Assembly (NCBI GenBank): GCA_964521405.1
Contig: CAZFRR010000085.1
Span: forward strand, 50,816-114,815
DNA length: 64,000 bases
Origin: SG8-41 sp964521405
GTDB taxonomy: Bacteria; Pseudomonadota; Gammaproteobacteria; Burkholderiales; SG8-41
Direction: 5' to 3'
Of this stretch, positions 1-13,588 are shown in pieces (within the stretch, counting starts at the first letter, position 1; every line of letters starts with the position of its first letter). The translations under genes and the position numbers were made by a program. A model generated the notes under the pieces. The model was not told where the DNA came from. It saw only the letters and a program-made list of their open reading frames with translations, and searched no databases.

Positions 1-907
1 CTTCGGGGCCGGCAAGCAGCGTCATGGGGTCGAGGTTACCCTGCAGCGCAACGCGTTCGCCGACCTGATGGCGCGCCGCGCCGAGATCCACCGTCCAGTC
101 GACACCGACGGCGTCGCAGCCGCTCGCGGCGATCGCCTCCAGCCAGGCGCCACCGCCCTTGGTGAACAGAATGTTCGGTATGCGCTCCCCGTGATGCTCG
201 CGCTTGAGCCCTTCAATGATGCGCCGCATGTAGGCGAGCGAGAATTCGCGGTACTCGGCGGCACCCAGCGCGCCGCCCCAGGTGTCGAAAATCATCACTG
301 CCTGCGCGCCTGACTCAATCTGCGCATTGAGATAGGCGATGACCGCGCGGCAGTTGACCTCCAGGATATGGTGCAACAACTCGGGCCGGTTATGGAGCAT
401 GCTCTTGATGGTGCGAAAATCAGCGCTCCCGCGCCCCTCCACCATGTAGCAGGCCAGGGTAAAGGGACTGCCGGAGAAGCCTATCAGCGGGACCTTGCCG
501 GCGAGCGCCCGGCGCACCTGGCGCACCGTGTCGAGCACGTAACGCAGACTCGCGCCAGGATCAGGCACCACCAGAGCGCGTATCTCGCGCTCCTCGCGCA
601 GCGGGCGCTCGAAGTATGGCCCTTCCCCTTCGGCAAATCCCAGGCCCAGCCCCATGGCGTCCGGTATCGTCAGGATGTCGGAAAAGACGATGGCGGCATC
701 GAGCCGGAAACGGTCGAGCGGCTGCAGCGTCACCTCGGTGGCGAGACCCGGGTTTTTGGCGAGCGCGAGAAAACTGCCGGCCCGCGCGCGGGTTGCGTTG
801 TATTCCGGAAGATAGCGCCCGGCCTGGCGCATCAACCAGACCGGGGTACGGGTGGTGGGCTGGCGCAGCAGCGCCCGGAGCAACGTATCGTTCTTGAGTT
901 GTGTCAT
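1..907 (-). CDS. hemE: Uroporphyrinogen decarboxylase, 3' end cut by window
   Basis: This enzyme removes four acetate carboxyls from uroporphyrinogen III to give coproporphyrinogen III, a cytosolic step of haem synthesis. The N-terminal half carries the family signature LMRQAGRYLPEY at residues 25-36, and the acidic motif FSDIL follows near residue 77, where the catalytic aspartate lies in known HemE proteins. About 302 of roughly 355 expected codons are present; the C-terminus runs off the left edge. The ATG at 907 is the first start and lies only 3 bp from a mirrored octamer repeat, so no clear Shine-Dalgarno is visible. gltD and gltB lie upstream on the same strand. The family assignment is firm. 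Confidence 0.95.
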   Translation of the reverse strand, partial: MTQLKNDTLLRALLRQPTTRTPVWLMRQAGRYLPEYNATRARAGSFLALAKNPGLATEVTLQPLDRFRLDAAIVFSDILTIPDAMGLGLGFAEGEGPYFERPLREEREIRALVVPDPGASLRYVLDTVRQVRRALAGKVPLIGFSGSPFTLACYMVEGRGSADFRTIKSMLHNRPELLHHILEVNCRAVIAYLNAQIESGAQAVMIFDTWGGALGAAEYREFSLAYMRRIIEGLKREHHGERIPNILFTKGGGAWLEAIAASGCDAVGVDWTVDLGAARHQVGERVALQGNLDPMTLLAGPE

Positions 908-909
908 TA

Positions 910-978
910 ACCGCAGAGACGCAAAGGCGCAGAGGAAGACCGAATCATATAGTGCTCTGCGACTCGGCGCTTCTGCGG
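910..978. repeat. Mirrored octamer repeat (site A), hemE/gltD junction
   Basis: The left arm has three 8-nt units in exact register, CGCAGAGA, CGCAAAGG and CGCAGAGG (912-935). The right arm has the reverse-complement series CTCTGCGA, CTCGGCGC and TTCTGCGG (955-978). About 20 of 25 arm positions can pair across an AT-rich spacer. It fills the gap between the gltD stop (987) and the hemE start (907). It belongs to the same architectural family as the period-7 and period-9 sites elsewhere in the window. Confidence 0.8.
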
Positions 979-986
979 TGAAAAAC

Positions 987-2450
987 TCAGCGCGGCAACT
1001 CGGAAGACCCCATCAGGAACTCGTCTACGGCGCGCGCGCACTGGCGCCCCTCGCGGATCGCCCAGACCACGAGCGACTGCCCGCGCCGCATGTCCCCGGC
1101 GGCAAATACTTTCGGCACCGAAGTTGAATAGCAACCGTTTCCGTCCGTGATGGCCTTGACGTTGCCGCGAGCGTCTTTCTCCACGCCGAAAGCCGCCAGG
1201 ACCGATGGCACGGGCGAGATGAAGCCCATTGCCAGCAGCACGAGATCGGCAGGCAGCGTGAATTCCGAGCTGGGGACTTCGCTCATCCTGCCGTCTTTCC
1301 ATTCCAGCCGCACCACCTTGAGCGCCTTGACCTTGCCCCCTTCTCCAACGAATTCCTTGGTGGCGACCGACCAGTCGCGGCTGACGCCTTCCTCGTGCGA
1401 AGACGAGGTGCGCAGCCGCGTCGGCCAGTAGGGCCAGACCGGGTTCCTTTCCACATCGGGCGGCATGGGCAGCAGCTCGAACTGCGTGACGGAGCTGGCG
1501 CCGTGGCGGTTGGACGTGCCGACGCAGTCGGAGCCGGTGTCCCCGCCGCCGATGATCACCACCTGCTTGCCGGTTGCCCACAGATCGGGCACGCCCGCGT
1601 CACCCGCGACGCGCTTGTTTTGCAGCGGCAGGAATTCCATCGCGAAGTGCACGCCGTCGAGCTCGCGCCCCGGTATCGGCAGATCGCGCGGCTGCTCCGC
1701 GCCCCCGGCAAGCACCACCGCGTCGAATTCCGCAAGGAGCTTTTTCGGCGCAATGGTCCCGGTCGCCCAGTCGGGAATGCCTTTCCCGGGTCGCTGATTG
1801 CCGACGTAGACACCGGTGCGGAAGGAGACGCCCTCGGCGGCCATTTGTTCCATGCGCCGGTCGATCTGCATCTTCTCGAGCTTGAAATCGGGGATGCCGT
1901 AACGCAGCAGCCCGCCGATGCGGTCGTTTTTCTCGAACACGACGACGTCGTGACCCGCGCGCGCCAGTTGCTGCGCGCTGGCGAGCCCCCCGGGACCGGA
2001 ACCCACGATCGCCACTTTCTTCCCGGTCTTGTGTGACGCCGGCCGCGGCTTGACCCAGCCCTGTTCCCACGCCTTGTCGATGATCGCGTGCTCGATCGAC
2101 TTGATGCCGACCGCGTCTTCGTTGATCCGCAGCACGCAGGCTTCCTCGCAGGGCGCGGGGCACACGCGGCCGGTGAACTCGGGAAAATTGTTGGTCGAGT
2201 GCAGCGTGGCGATGGCCGCTTCCCAGTCCTGCCGGTATACCAGATCGTTCCAGTCCGGGATGATGTTGTTGACCGGGCAGCCGCTCATGCAGAACGGAAT
2301 GCCGCAATCCATGCAGCGCGCCCCCTGGATCTGCGCTGCATGATCCGGCAGGGCCGGGATGAATTCGCGGTAATGATGCCTGCGGGCCTGCGGCGCCTCG
2401 TGGGGCTCGTCGACGCGCCGGTGCTCCAGAAATCCTGTGACCTTACCCAC
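987..2450 (-). CDS. gltD: Glutamate synthase [NADPH] small subunit
   Basis: The small subunit of glutamate synthase oxidises NADPH through FAD and passes electrons through iron-sulphur clusters to GltB. The protein is 487 aa, the usual size. It has the N-terminal cysteine cluster Cys46, Cys49, Cys54 and Cys58 (CMDCGIPFCMSGC), a second cysteine group near residues 97-105, a FAD Rossmann motif GSGPGG at about 150-155 and a NADPH-binding IGGGDTGSD motif further on. It lies 124 bp downstream of gltB on the same strand, the usual gltB-gltD order, so co-transcription is likely. The 124-bp gap shows no terminator that I can see. Confidence 0.97.
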   Translation of the reverse strand: MGKVTGFLEHRRVDEPHEAPQARRHHYREFIPALPDHAAQIQGARCMDCGIPFCMSGCPVNNIIPDWNDLVYRQDWEAAIATLHSTNNFPEFTGRVCPAPCEEACVLRINEDAVGIKSIEHAIIDKAWEQGWVKPRPASHKTGKKVAIVGSGPGGLASAQQLARAGHDVVVFEKNDRIGGLLRYGIPDFKLEKMQIDRRMEQMAAEGVSFRTGVYVGNQRPGKGIPDWATGTIAPKKLLAEFDAVVLAGGAEQPRDLPIPGRELDGVHFAMEFLPLQNKRVAGDAGVPDLWATGKQVVIIGGGDTGSDCVGTSNRHGASSVTQFELLPMPPDVERNPVWPYWPTRLRTSSSHEEGVSRDWSVATKEFVGEGGKVKALKVVRLEWKDGRMSEVPSSEFTLPADLVLLAMGFISPVPSVLAAFGVEKDARGNVKAITDGNGCYSTSVPKVFAAGDMRRGQSLVVWAIREGRQCARAVDEFLMGSSELPR

Positions 2451-2574
2451 GCCTGTTTACCTCATTCGACATGCACGATGAACTTGTGGCCAGGGGCCCC
2501 ATAATCGCCGCCGCGTTTCCCCACCCTCTAACGCCCCGCCAGCCGCTGCCCAGCGTGGTGGTGGCGGCGCGCTT

Positions 2575-7236
<4,662 letters not shown>

Positions 7237-7328
7237 GGGTAGTTCCCGAAAAAGTCTTAGTTACAAAGCGTTGTGGCCACAATTGCTGCTTCGCAGCAAG
7301 CGCGCATGAAATCAACGCGCAGTCCTCA

Positions 7329-7357
7329 AGTTTACTGTCTTAAGTGACTGGATTCAA
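7329..7357 (-). promoter_or_regulatory. Predicted sigma-70 promoter of gltB
   Basis: Read on the minus strand there is a -35 box TTGAAT (7357-7352), a 17-bp spacer and a -10 box TAAACT (7334-7329). It lies about 95 bp upstream of the gltB ATG and just downstream of the dgt stop. The long leader also holds a UUCG-type hairpin, TTGCTG-CTTCG-CAGCAA, near 7283-7299. Confidence 0.55.
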
Positions 7358-7387
7358 CCGGAAAATCGCCTTCCGGCAGAAATGGGG

Positions 7388-8515
7388 TCAGGTTTCCTCG
7401 ATGGCGAACAACCGCCGGTGCTCGAGGATGGCATAGCGGTCGGTCATGCCGGCGATGTAATCCGCGATGGCCCTGGGCGCGTGCGCCTGTGCGCGCCCCT
7501 GGAATTCCGGGGGCAGTAACCGGATGTCCGACAGGAATGCCCCGAACAGTTCGGAGACGACACGGCGGGCCTTGGTGCTCATGCGCACCACGCGGTAGTG
7601 CCGATAGAGGTTGTCGCGCAGAAACTGCTTGAGGGCCAGGCTTTCATCATGGATTCGCGGGCTGAAGGCAATGAGCGGAGGCGCCCGCCGCACCGACTCG
7701 ATGGAATCGGGTGCATGTCTTCGAATGTTTTCTGCACTGGCGCGCACCAGGTCGGTCACCAGGGTATCGATCATGCGCCGCACGGTCTCGTGGACCAGGC
7801 GCCGACCGGCAAGCCGCGGGTAATCCTTAAATACGGCCCTCAAGTGGCGCGCAACGATTTTTACCTCCGCGAGCTGCTCCAGGCTGAGTAGCCCGGAGCG
7901 CAGGCCGTCATCCACATCGTGGTTGTTATACGCAACCTCGTCGGCAAGGTTTGCGAGCTGTGCCTCGAGCGACGGCCGCCGCCGCTTGATGAACCGCTCC
8001 CCCACTTCGCCCAGATCTCGGGCATTCTTCACGGAGCAATGCTTCAGTATCCCTTCGCGCGATTCGAAAGTGAGATTGAGGCCGTCAAAAGTGGCGTAGC
8101 GCTGCTCGAGCACATCCACCACGCGCAAGCTCTGAAGATTGTGCTCGAATCCACCATAGGGCCGCATGCAGGCATTGAGCGCATCCTGCCCGGTATGGCC
8201 AAAAGGAGTGTGGCCGAGATCATGGGCAAGCGCGACTGCTTCAGTGAGATCTTCGTCGAGCTTTAGGCTGCGCGCCACCGACCTGGCAATCTGCGCCACT
8301 TCGAGGCTGTGCGTGAGCCGGGTGCGAAATAGATCGCCTTCGTGGTTGATAAAGACCTGGGTCTTGTATTCGAGGCGGCGGAAGGCGGTGGAGTGGATGA
8401 TGCGATCTCGGTCGCGCTGGTATTCGCTGCGCCCGCGAGGAGGCGACTCGCGATGCCGGCGGCCTCGGGAGCGCTCCGGCAGGGCCGCGTATGGCGCGAG
8501 CGAGTGCTCAGGCAT
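7388..8515 (-). CDS. dgt: dGTPase-like HD-domain deoxynucleotide triphosphohydrolase
   Basis: This is the HD-superfamily dNTP triphosphohydrolase family, which splits dGTP (or other dNTPs) into the deoxynucleoside and tripolyphosphate. The metal-binding HD motif is visible: histidine in RTRLTHSLEVA, then LAHDLGHTPFGH with the HD pair, and a later aspartate in the LADEVAYNNHDVDD segment. The N-terminus shows the family motif RDRDRIIHSTAFRRLEYKTQ. I place the start at ATG 8515 (MPEHSLAP), which overlaps the aroB 3' end by 8 bp; a start 33 bp further upstream (8548) is possible but would overlap aroB more. The protein is about 375 aa and shares an operon with aroK-aroB. Confidence 0.93.
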   Translation of the reverse strand: MPEHSLAPYAALPERSRGRRHRESPPRGRSEYQRDRDRIIHSTAFRRLEYKTQVFINHEGDLFRTRLTHSLEVAQIARSVARSLKLDEDLTEAVALAHDLGHTPFGHTGQDALNACMRPYGGFEHNLQSLRVVDVLEQRYATFDGLNLTFESREGILKHCSVKNARDLGEVGERFIKRRRPSLEAQLANLADEVAYNNHDVDDGLRSGLLSLEQLAEVKIVARHLRAVFKDYPRLAGRRLVHETVRRMIDTLVTDLVRASAENIRRHAPDSIESVRRAPPLIAFSPRIHDESLALKQFLRDNLYRHYRVVRMSTKARRVVSELFGAFLSDIRLLPPEFQGRAQAHAPRAIADYIAGMTDRYAILEHRRLFAIEET

Positions 8516-9593
8516 GCGCGAGCGCGCCCAACACGTCTGCGAGTGCATCGCCGGGGACTTGATCGGTGACCAGGGCCTCGCCGATGCGCTTCAACAGCAC
8601 GAAACGAATGCGGCCACCCTCGACCTTCTTGTCGTGGCCCATCAAATCGAGATAACGCTTTAGACCGAAATCAGGAGCCGTGACGGGCAAACCAGCGCGG
8701 ACGATAAGCGCACTTGCCCGCGCCACGTCCTGCGCCGGGAGCATGCCCAACCGATGTGAAAGCCTGGCTGCCAGCACCATCCCGGCCGCCACCGCCTCGC
8801 CGTGCAGCCAAGTCCCATAACCTGACCCGGCCTCTATGGCATGCCCAAAGGTATGACCGAGGTTGAGTAGCGCCCGCACGCCATCTTCGCGCTCGTCCTG
8901 CGCCACGATCTCGGCCTTGATGGCGCAGGAGCGCTCGATTGCGTGGGCGAGCGGCTCGGTTTCGCGTTTCACGAGCCGCGCCATGTTCTTCTCCAGCCAG
9001 TCGAACAGCACGGGATCGCGGATCAACCCGTACTTGACCACCTCTGCCAGCCCGGCTGCAAACTCACGCGGCGGCAGCGTTGCCAGCGTATCGGTGTCGG
9101 TTATCACAGCGCGCGGCTGATAGAAAGCGCCGATCATATTCTTGCCAAGGGGGTGATTGATCGCGGTCTTGCCGCCGACCGCTGAGTCCACCTGTGCGAG
9201 GAGAGTGGTGGGCACCTGGATGTAGGGCACGCCGCGCAGGAACGCCGCCGCGGCAAAACCGGCGAGGTCTCCGACCACACCACCCCCCAGCGCGATCAGC
9301 GTGGTGCCGCGCTCGCAGCGATGCTCGAGCAGGGCATCGAAAATTCGGTTGAGGGTTTCCCAGTTCTTGTGCGATTCCCCGTCGGGTAGTGTAATGGGCA
9401 CCACCTCCACGCCCCGGGTTTCCAGCGCGCGCTGGAGCGGCGCGAGGTAGAGAGGGGCGACAGTGGTGTTGGTTACGATCGCCACCTTCTTCTTGTGCAA
9501 TCGTTCCACGATCAGATCGGCATGCGCGATCAGGCCGGCACCGATGTATATCGGGTAACTGCGGTCGCCCAGCTCCATCTTCAGAGTTTGCAT
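8508..9593 (-). CDS. aroB: 3-dehydroquinate synthase
   Basis: AroB converts DAHP to 3-dehydroquinate, the second step of the shikimate pathway, using NAD and a divalent metal. The 361-aa protein contains the NAD-binding glycine stretch IALGGGVVGDLAGFAA, the VPTTLLAQVDSAVGGKTAIN motif, the KYGLI segment and the metal-ligand region LNLGHTFGHAIE with HGEAVAAGM. The ATG at 9593 (MQTLKMELG) matches the family N-terminus; the reading frame stays open upstream only because it runs antisense-like through aroK. aroK lies just upstream on the same strand and dgt overlaps downstream, so aroK-aroB-dgt form one transcription unit. Confidence 0.96.
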   Translation of the reverse strand: MQTLKMELGDRSYPIYIGAGLIAHADLIVERLHKKKVAIVTNTTVAPLYLAPLQRALETRGVEVVPITLPDGESHKNWETLNRIFDALLEHRCERGTTLIALGGGVVGDLAGFAAAAFLRGVPYIQVPTTLLAQVDSAVGGKTAINHPLGKNMIGAFYQPRAVITDTDTLATLPPREFAAGLAEVVKYGLIRDPVLFDWLEKNMARLVKRETEPLAHAIERSCAIKAEIVAQDEREDGVRALLNLGHTFGHAIEAGSGYGTWLHGEAVAAGMVLAARLSHRLGMLPAQDVARASALIVRAGLPVTAPDFGLKRYLDLMGHDKKVEGGRIRFVLLKRIGEALVTDQVPGDALADVLGALAHA

Positions 9594-9615
9594 GATTCGC
9601 TTTCGGTCTTTCTGG

Positions 9616-10215
9616 TCAACTGGTGCGCAGGGAAGCGCCATCGCGTTCGGCCATGCCGGCTTGATGCCGGTGCAGCTGCTGTTCCAGCTTGTGCGCGAGG
9701 CTGCCCAGACTCTGGTCACCGGTATCGACGATGATGTCGGCAACCTCGCGATATAGCGGGTCACGCTCATCGAATAACTGCTGCAGCCTGGCCAGTGGGT
9801 CCGTCGCCTTGAGCAGAGGTCGGTTCTTGTCGTGGCGGGTGCGGCTCCACAGATCCGCCACGGCGGCACGCAAATAGACCACTATGCCGTTCCCAGCGAG
9901 CAGCTTGCGGTTCTCGGCGGAGAGTACCGCGCCACCGCCCGTCGCGAGCACGATATCCTTGCGCCTGACCAGCTCCGCCAGAGTTTTTGCCTCACGCGAG
10001 CGAAAGCCGGCCTCGCCTTCGATCTCGAAAATCACCGCAACCTTGACCCCGGTTGCGCGCTCGATTTCGTGATCGCAATCGTAGAAGGTCTTGCCAAGAC
10101 GCCGGGCGAGCAGCCTTCCCACCGAGGTTTTGCCGGCACCCATCAACCCGATCAGGAAGATATTGCCCGGGAATGGTCCTATTCCAGCCGTCAGCTTGTG
10201 CTCGCCCTCGCTCAT
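9616..10215 (-). CDS. aroK: Shikimate kinase
   Basis: Shikimate kinase phosphorylates the 3-hydroxyl of shikimate with ATP. The 199-aa protein has a clear P-loop GLMGAGKTSVG at residues 23-33, the DCDHEIE segment that corresponds to the shikimate-binding Asp, a family GGGAVL motif and the LID-region RPLLK motif. It lies 22 bp upstream of aroB, the classical aroK-aroB arrangement. The pilQ stop lies on the same strand about 105 bp upstream, with a terminator in between, so pilQ readthrough is probably limited. Confidence 0.95.
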   Translation of the reverse strand: MSEGEHKLTAGIGPFPGNIFLIGLMGAGKTSVGRLLARRLGKTFYDCDHEIERATGVKVAVIFEIEGEAGFRSREAKTLAELVRRKDIVLATGGGAVLSAENRKLLAGNGIVVYLRAAVADLWSRTRHDKNRPLLKATDPLARLQQLFDERDPLYREVADIIVDTGDQSLGSLAHKLEQQLHRHQAGMAERDGASLRTS

Positions 10216-10275
10216 GGAGCGATTCTAACGGAACATACTGATGCCGCATAACCAGCACGGGGCAGGTGATAGGCA

Positions 10276-10303
10276 ACAAAAAAGGCGGCCGAAGTCGCCT
10301 TTC
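10276..10303 (-). terminator. Rho-independent terminator after pilQ
   Basis: On the minus strand the sequence GGCGACTTCGGCCGCC folds into a short GC stem with a CTTCGG-type loop. It is preceded by AAA and followed by a run of six T (complement of 10278-10283). It lies 20-45 bp after the pilQ stop and closes the pilMNOPQ operon. Confidence 0.8.
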
Positions 10304-10321
10304 ATGCATTGACGCAGATCT

Positions 10322-12418
10322 TTACTGGCGCAGCGTGAGGCCGTCCTTGATGATCCGCGGCGAGATGAAGATGAGCAGCTCACGCCGGTCATCACGCTTC
10401 GTGTTCTGTTTGAACAGGAACCCGATATACGGCAAATCGCCCAGCACCGGGACCTTGTTGGTGCCACTGCTCTCGTCCTGGGTGTAAATGCCGCCGATCA
10501 CCACCGTGCCGCCGTTCTCCACCAGCACTTCGGTGACGATCTGCTTGGTGTCAACCGCCGGGGGATTCGTGTTCAGTGGCGATACGGAATCCTTGTTTAC
10601 CCGGAGGTTCATGATCACGTTATCGTCGGGCGTGACCTGGGGTTTGACCTTGAGCGAGAGTGTCGCTTTCTTGAATGACGTGCTGGTCGCGCCGCTCGAG
10701 GTCGCCGATTGGTAAGGGATCTCCGTACCCTGCTCGATGGTCGCCTCGACCTGGTCGGAAGTGATCACGCGCGGGCTGGAGATGATCTTGCCCTTGCTGT
10801 CCGCCTGCAACGCGCTCAACTCGAGGTCGATGAATTTCGTGCGGCTCTGGTTGAAGAGGATCATCGAGAACACGCTGCCACCCGCGGCGGGCAGATTCAC
10901 GTTGAGGTTGCCGGTCGAGAAAGGGGGCACAGCGCTGGTGCCCGCGATGGGGGCGACCGTGCTCAAGTTCCCGCCAACCGTTCCGCGCAGATCTGAACCT
11001 GTCGAAAAGATACCGCTACCATCGCCCTTCTCGCGATAGCCCAACCGTACGCCCAGATTGCGGCTGAAAGTATCGGTCGCTTCCACGATGCGCGACTCGA
11101 TCATCACCTGACGTACCGGCACGTCGACCTTTTTCAGCAGCTTGCGGACTTCTTCAAGCCGGTTCGGGGTGTCCTGCACGAAGATCGTGTTGGTGCGGGG
11201 GTCGACCACTGCACTGCCGCGCTTGGACAGGATGCGCTGGTTGGGGTCGGACAGCAGCTTCTGGAAATCGGCCCCTTTCTGGTAATTCAACTGAAAGCTC
11301 TCGGTGCGGGTGGGCTCGAGATCGTTGATCTGCTGTTGCGCTTCGAGCGCCAGCTTCTCGCGCGTGGCAAGCTCGTCGCGCGGCGCGATCCACACCACGT
11401 TGCCGGTCTTGCGCATGTCGAGTCCCTTGCTCTGCAGGATGATATCGAGCGCCTGGTCCCAGGGAACGTCCTTCAGCCTCAGGGTAAGATTGCCGCCCAC
11501 CGTGTCGCTGGTAATAATGTTGAGCCCGGTGAAGTCAGCGATCACCTGCAGTACGGCCCGCACCTCCACGTTCTGGAAGTTGAGCGAGAGCTTCTCGCCG
11601 GTGTAGCCGCCGCCCCGAGCTATGCGGTCCTGGTCTTGGGCCTGCTTTACTTCCACGATGAACCGGTTGTCGGACTGGTAGGCGGTGTGTTCCCAGGCGC
11701 CACGCGGCTCGATTACCACCCGCGCGTTGTTGCCTTGGGTGATGGCGTCTACGGTTTGCACCGATGTGCCGAAGTCGCTCACATCCAGGCGCCGCTGCAA
11801 GTTTTTCGGCAACGCGGTGTTGACGAAATCAACAATAATAACCTTGCCTTGCAGCTTGAGATCGATGCCGACGGCATTGTCGGAGAGATCGATCACGACG
11901 CGCCCTTCACCAGAATTGCCGCGGCGGAAATCAATATCACGCAGTGCATGGCGCGAATCTCCAGGCTGCGCTTCGGCGAATTGGGTGGTTGCCCCCGAGC
12001 TTGCGCCGCTGGTGGCGCCCTGCAGGGTAATGAGCAGCGCCCGCCCGTCGATCTGGGTGTCATAACTGGCGGCTCGCGAAAGATTGAGAACGAGCCGCGT
12101 GCGGTCACCGGCTTGCACCACATTGATGCTTCGCAATTCGCCCTCGCCGACTTCCTGTGTGCTGCGGCCGAGCGCGTTGGTGGTGTTGGGGAAATCGAAT
12201 GCAATGCGGGGCGGATTGTTCACCGTAAACCCTGCGGGCGTGCTGGCCGGCGCCTCCTTCAATGTCACCTTGACGACTACCTTGCCGCCGGTCGCGGGGG
12301 ACACGTTGATCGCCTCGATCGAGTTCGCCTGGGCGTGGACAGCAAAACTCGCGATGGCGAGCAAAAGGCCCAGCACTCCATGCAGAATAGACATGACAAA
12401 GTTGGTTGTCGGCTTCAT
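10322..12418 (-). CDS. pilQ: Type IV pilus secretin PilQ
   Basis: PilQ forms the outer-membrane ring through which the type IV pilus exits. The 698-aa protein starts with a signal peptide (hydrophobic stretch ending FAVHAQA), followed by two AMIN-type domains that bind peptidoglycan in known PilQ. An STN/N0 domain follows (LSLNFQNVEVRAVLQVIADF), then an N1 domain and the C-terminal secretin domain with the VPVLGDLPYIGFLFK signature. It is the last gene of pilM-N-O-P-Q, 15 bp after pilP, and is followed by a clear terminator. Confidence 0.97.
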   Translation of the reverse strand: MKPTTNFVMSILHGVLGLLLAIASFAVHAQANSIEAINVSPATGGKVVVKVTLKEAPASTPAGFTVNNPPRIAFDFPNTTNALGRSTQEVGEGELRSINVVQAGDRTRLVLNLSRAASYDTQIDGRALLITLQGATSGASSGATTQFAEAQPGDSRHALRDIDFRRGNSGEGRVVIDLSDNAVGIDLKLQGKVIIVDFVNTALPKNLQRRLDVSDFGTSVQTVDAITQGNNARVVIEPRGAWEHTAYQSDNRFIVEVKQAQDQDRIARGGGYTGEKLSLNFQNVEVRAVLQVIADFTGLNIITSDTVGGNLTLRLKDVPWDQALDIILQSKGLDMRKTGNVVWIAPRDELATREKLALEAQQQINDLEPTRTESFQLNYQKGADFQKLLSDPNQRILSKRGSAVVDPRTNTIFVQDTPNRLEEVRKLLKKVDVPVRQVMIESRIVEATDTFSRNLGVRLGYREKGDGSGIFSTGSDLRGTVGGNLSTVAPIAGTSAVPPFSTGNLNVNLPAAGGSVFSMILFNQSRTKFIDLELSALQADSKGKIISSPRVITSDQVEATIEQGTEIPYQSATSSGATSTSFKKATLSLKVKPQVTPDDNVIMNLRVNKDSVSPLNTNPPAVDTKQIVTEVLVENGGTVVIGGIYTQDESSGTNKVPVLGDLPYIGFLFKQNTKRDDRRELLIFISPRIIKDGLTLRQ

Positions 12419-12433
12419 TTCCCTCGCCTCCTG

Positions 12434-12946
12434 TTATTCCTGCAACAGCAGCGTGCGTTCCTCTTCCTTCCACTCGTTGCCGCTGTCCTGAATCAGTTCC
12501 TTCAGCTTGAGGGCGGCTTCACTGATATCGACGATGCGCCCGAAGTTCTGTCCCATGAAATCGCCGGTCCTGACCCGGTACAGATTGTTGTCCGGCGTCT
12601 TGATAATCGCGAAGATGTTCTTGTGCTGCTGCAGCGTGCCCACCATCTTCAGATTTTCCAACGGGAATGCCTCAAGCGGCCCTTTCCGGTGATTCGGGGG
12701 CGGCTGCAGCGCGCCGGGAACACTGGCCATCTTGGGAGCCTCAATCTTGCGCGGCACGAACGGGTCGATGAGATCGAACGCGGCGTACTCAAACGGCTCG
12801 TATGGTTTCACTTCCGGCAGGGGTGGTATGCGGCCGCGCGGCATGTTGTCCGAATCCTTGACGAACTGTCGCAGATCTGAATGCTGCTCGCCCCCGCACG
12901 AGGCGAGCGCGATGCAGGTCAACGCGATGGCGAGGCGGTAGCGCAT
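12434..12946 (-). CDS. pilP: Type IV pilus inner-membrane lipoprotein PilP
   Basis: PilP links the PilN-PilO inner-membrane complex to the secretin PilQ. The protein is about 170 aa with a lipoprotein signal ending in a lipobox-like ALASC and a Cys near residue 18, a proline-rich linker, and a C-terminal beta domain typical of PilP (KMVGTLQQHKNIFAII, YRVRTGDFMGQNFGRI). The ATG at 12946 overlaps the pilO stop as TGATG; a GTG one codon upstream is an alternative. Spacing and order fit translational coupling. Confidence 0.94.
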   Translation of the reverse strand: MRYRLAIALTCIALASCGGEQHSDLRQFVKDSDNMPRGRIPPLPEVKPYEPFEYAAFDLIDPFVPRKIEAPKMASVPGALQPPPNHRKGPLEAFPLENLKMVGTLQQHKNIFAIIKTPDNNLYRVRTGDFMGQNFGRIVDISEAALKLKELIQDSGNEWKEEERTLLLQE

Positions 12947-13584
12947 CACTTCTTCCCGCCTTTCGGGGCGGCGGCCTTTCTCTGTTGGGCGATTTCCTCG
13001 TCATCCAGATAGCGGAAGGTCTTGGCTGTCGCATCGAGCGCCAAGCCCCCCTTGGCGCTGCTAGTGAGCCCGATATCGTTCAGCGTGACGATGCGAGAGA
13101 GCTTGCTGATGTCGCTCGCGAAGGCACCGATGTCGTGGTAGTTGCCGGTAATCCGGATCGTGATCGGCAGTTCGGCATAAAAGTCCCGCCGCGTTTCGCC
13201 GCCTGCGGGCTTGAACAACTCGAACTGAAGGCCACGCCCCAGGCCGGCCTGGTTGATATCGGTCAGCAGCGCATCCATTTCGGATTTGCCCGGCAGCTGC
13301 TTCAACAGCGCGCCGAACTGTTTTTCGATATCCTCCAGCTGCTTCTGGTAGGCAGGCAGGTTGATCGCCTCGCTCTTCTTCGTAAGGAATGTCTTGCGCA
13401 GACCCTCTTCCTTGGTGGCTTCGTTACTGATTTTTTCAATCTGATCCTGCCAGTCAAACCAGTAGCTCGCGCCGACAATAAGCAGCAGTACTACGAGCAA
13501 CACGCCGATCTTGACCAGGATCGGCGCACCGCCAATACGCTTGGGATCGAGATATCGCTGAAGTTCGTTGGCTGTCATCGCCAT
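12946..13584 (-). CDS. pilO: Type IV pilus assembly protein PilO
   Basis: PilO is a bitopic inner-membrane protein that pairs with PilN in the alignment complex of the type IV pilus. The 212-aa sequence has a short cytoplasmic N-terminus, one strong transmembrane helix (about residues 25-45), a coiled-coil stretch and a C-terminal ferredoxin-like periplasmic domain (FYAELPITIRITGNYHDIGAF). It lies 4 bp after pilN and overlaps pilP, inside pilMNOPQ. The lysine-rich C-terminal tail is usual in relatives. Confidence 0.95.
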   Translation of the reverse strand: MAMTANELQRYLDPKRIGGAPILVKIGVLLVVLLLIVGASYWFDWQDQIEKISNEATKEEGLRKTFLTKKSEAINLPAYQKQLEDIEKQFGALLKQLPGKSEMDALLTDINQAGLGRGLQFELFKPAGGETRRDFYAELPITIRITGNYHDIGAFASDISKLSRIVTLNDIGLTSSAKGGLALDATAKTFRYLDDEEIAQQRKAAAPKGGKK

Positions 13585-13588
13585 GGCA

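Noticed and set aside
1395..2036. Long antisense open frames over gltD, gltB, pilQ, ilvD and other genes
   Set aside because: They mirror real genes in GC-rich DNA, have no family motifs, and show no start signals.
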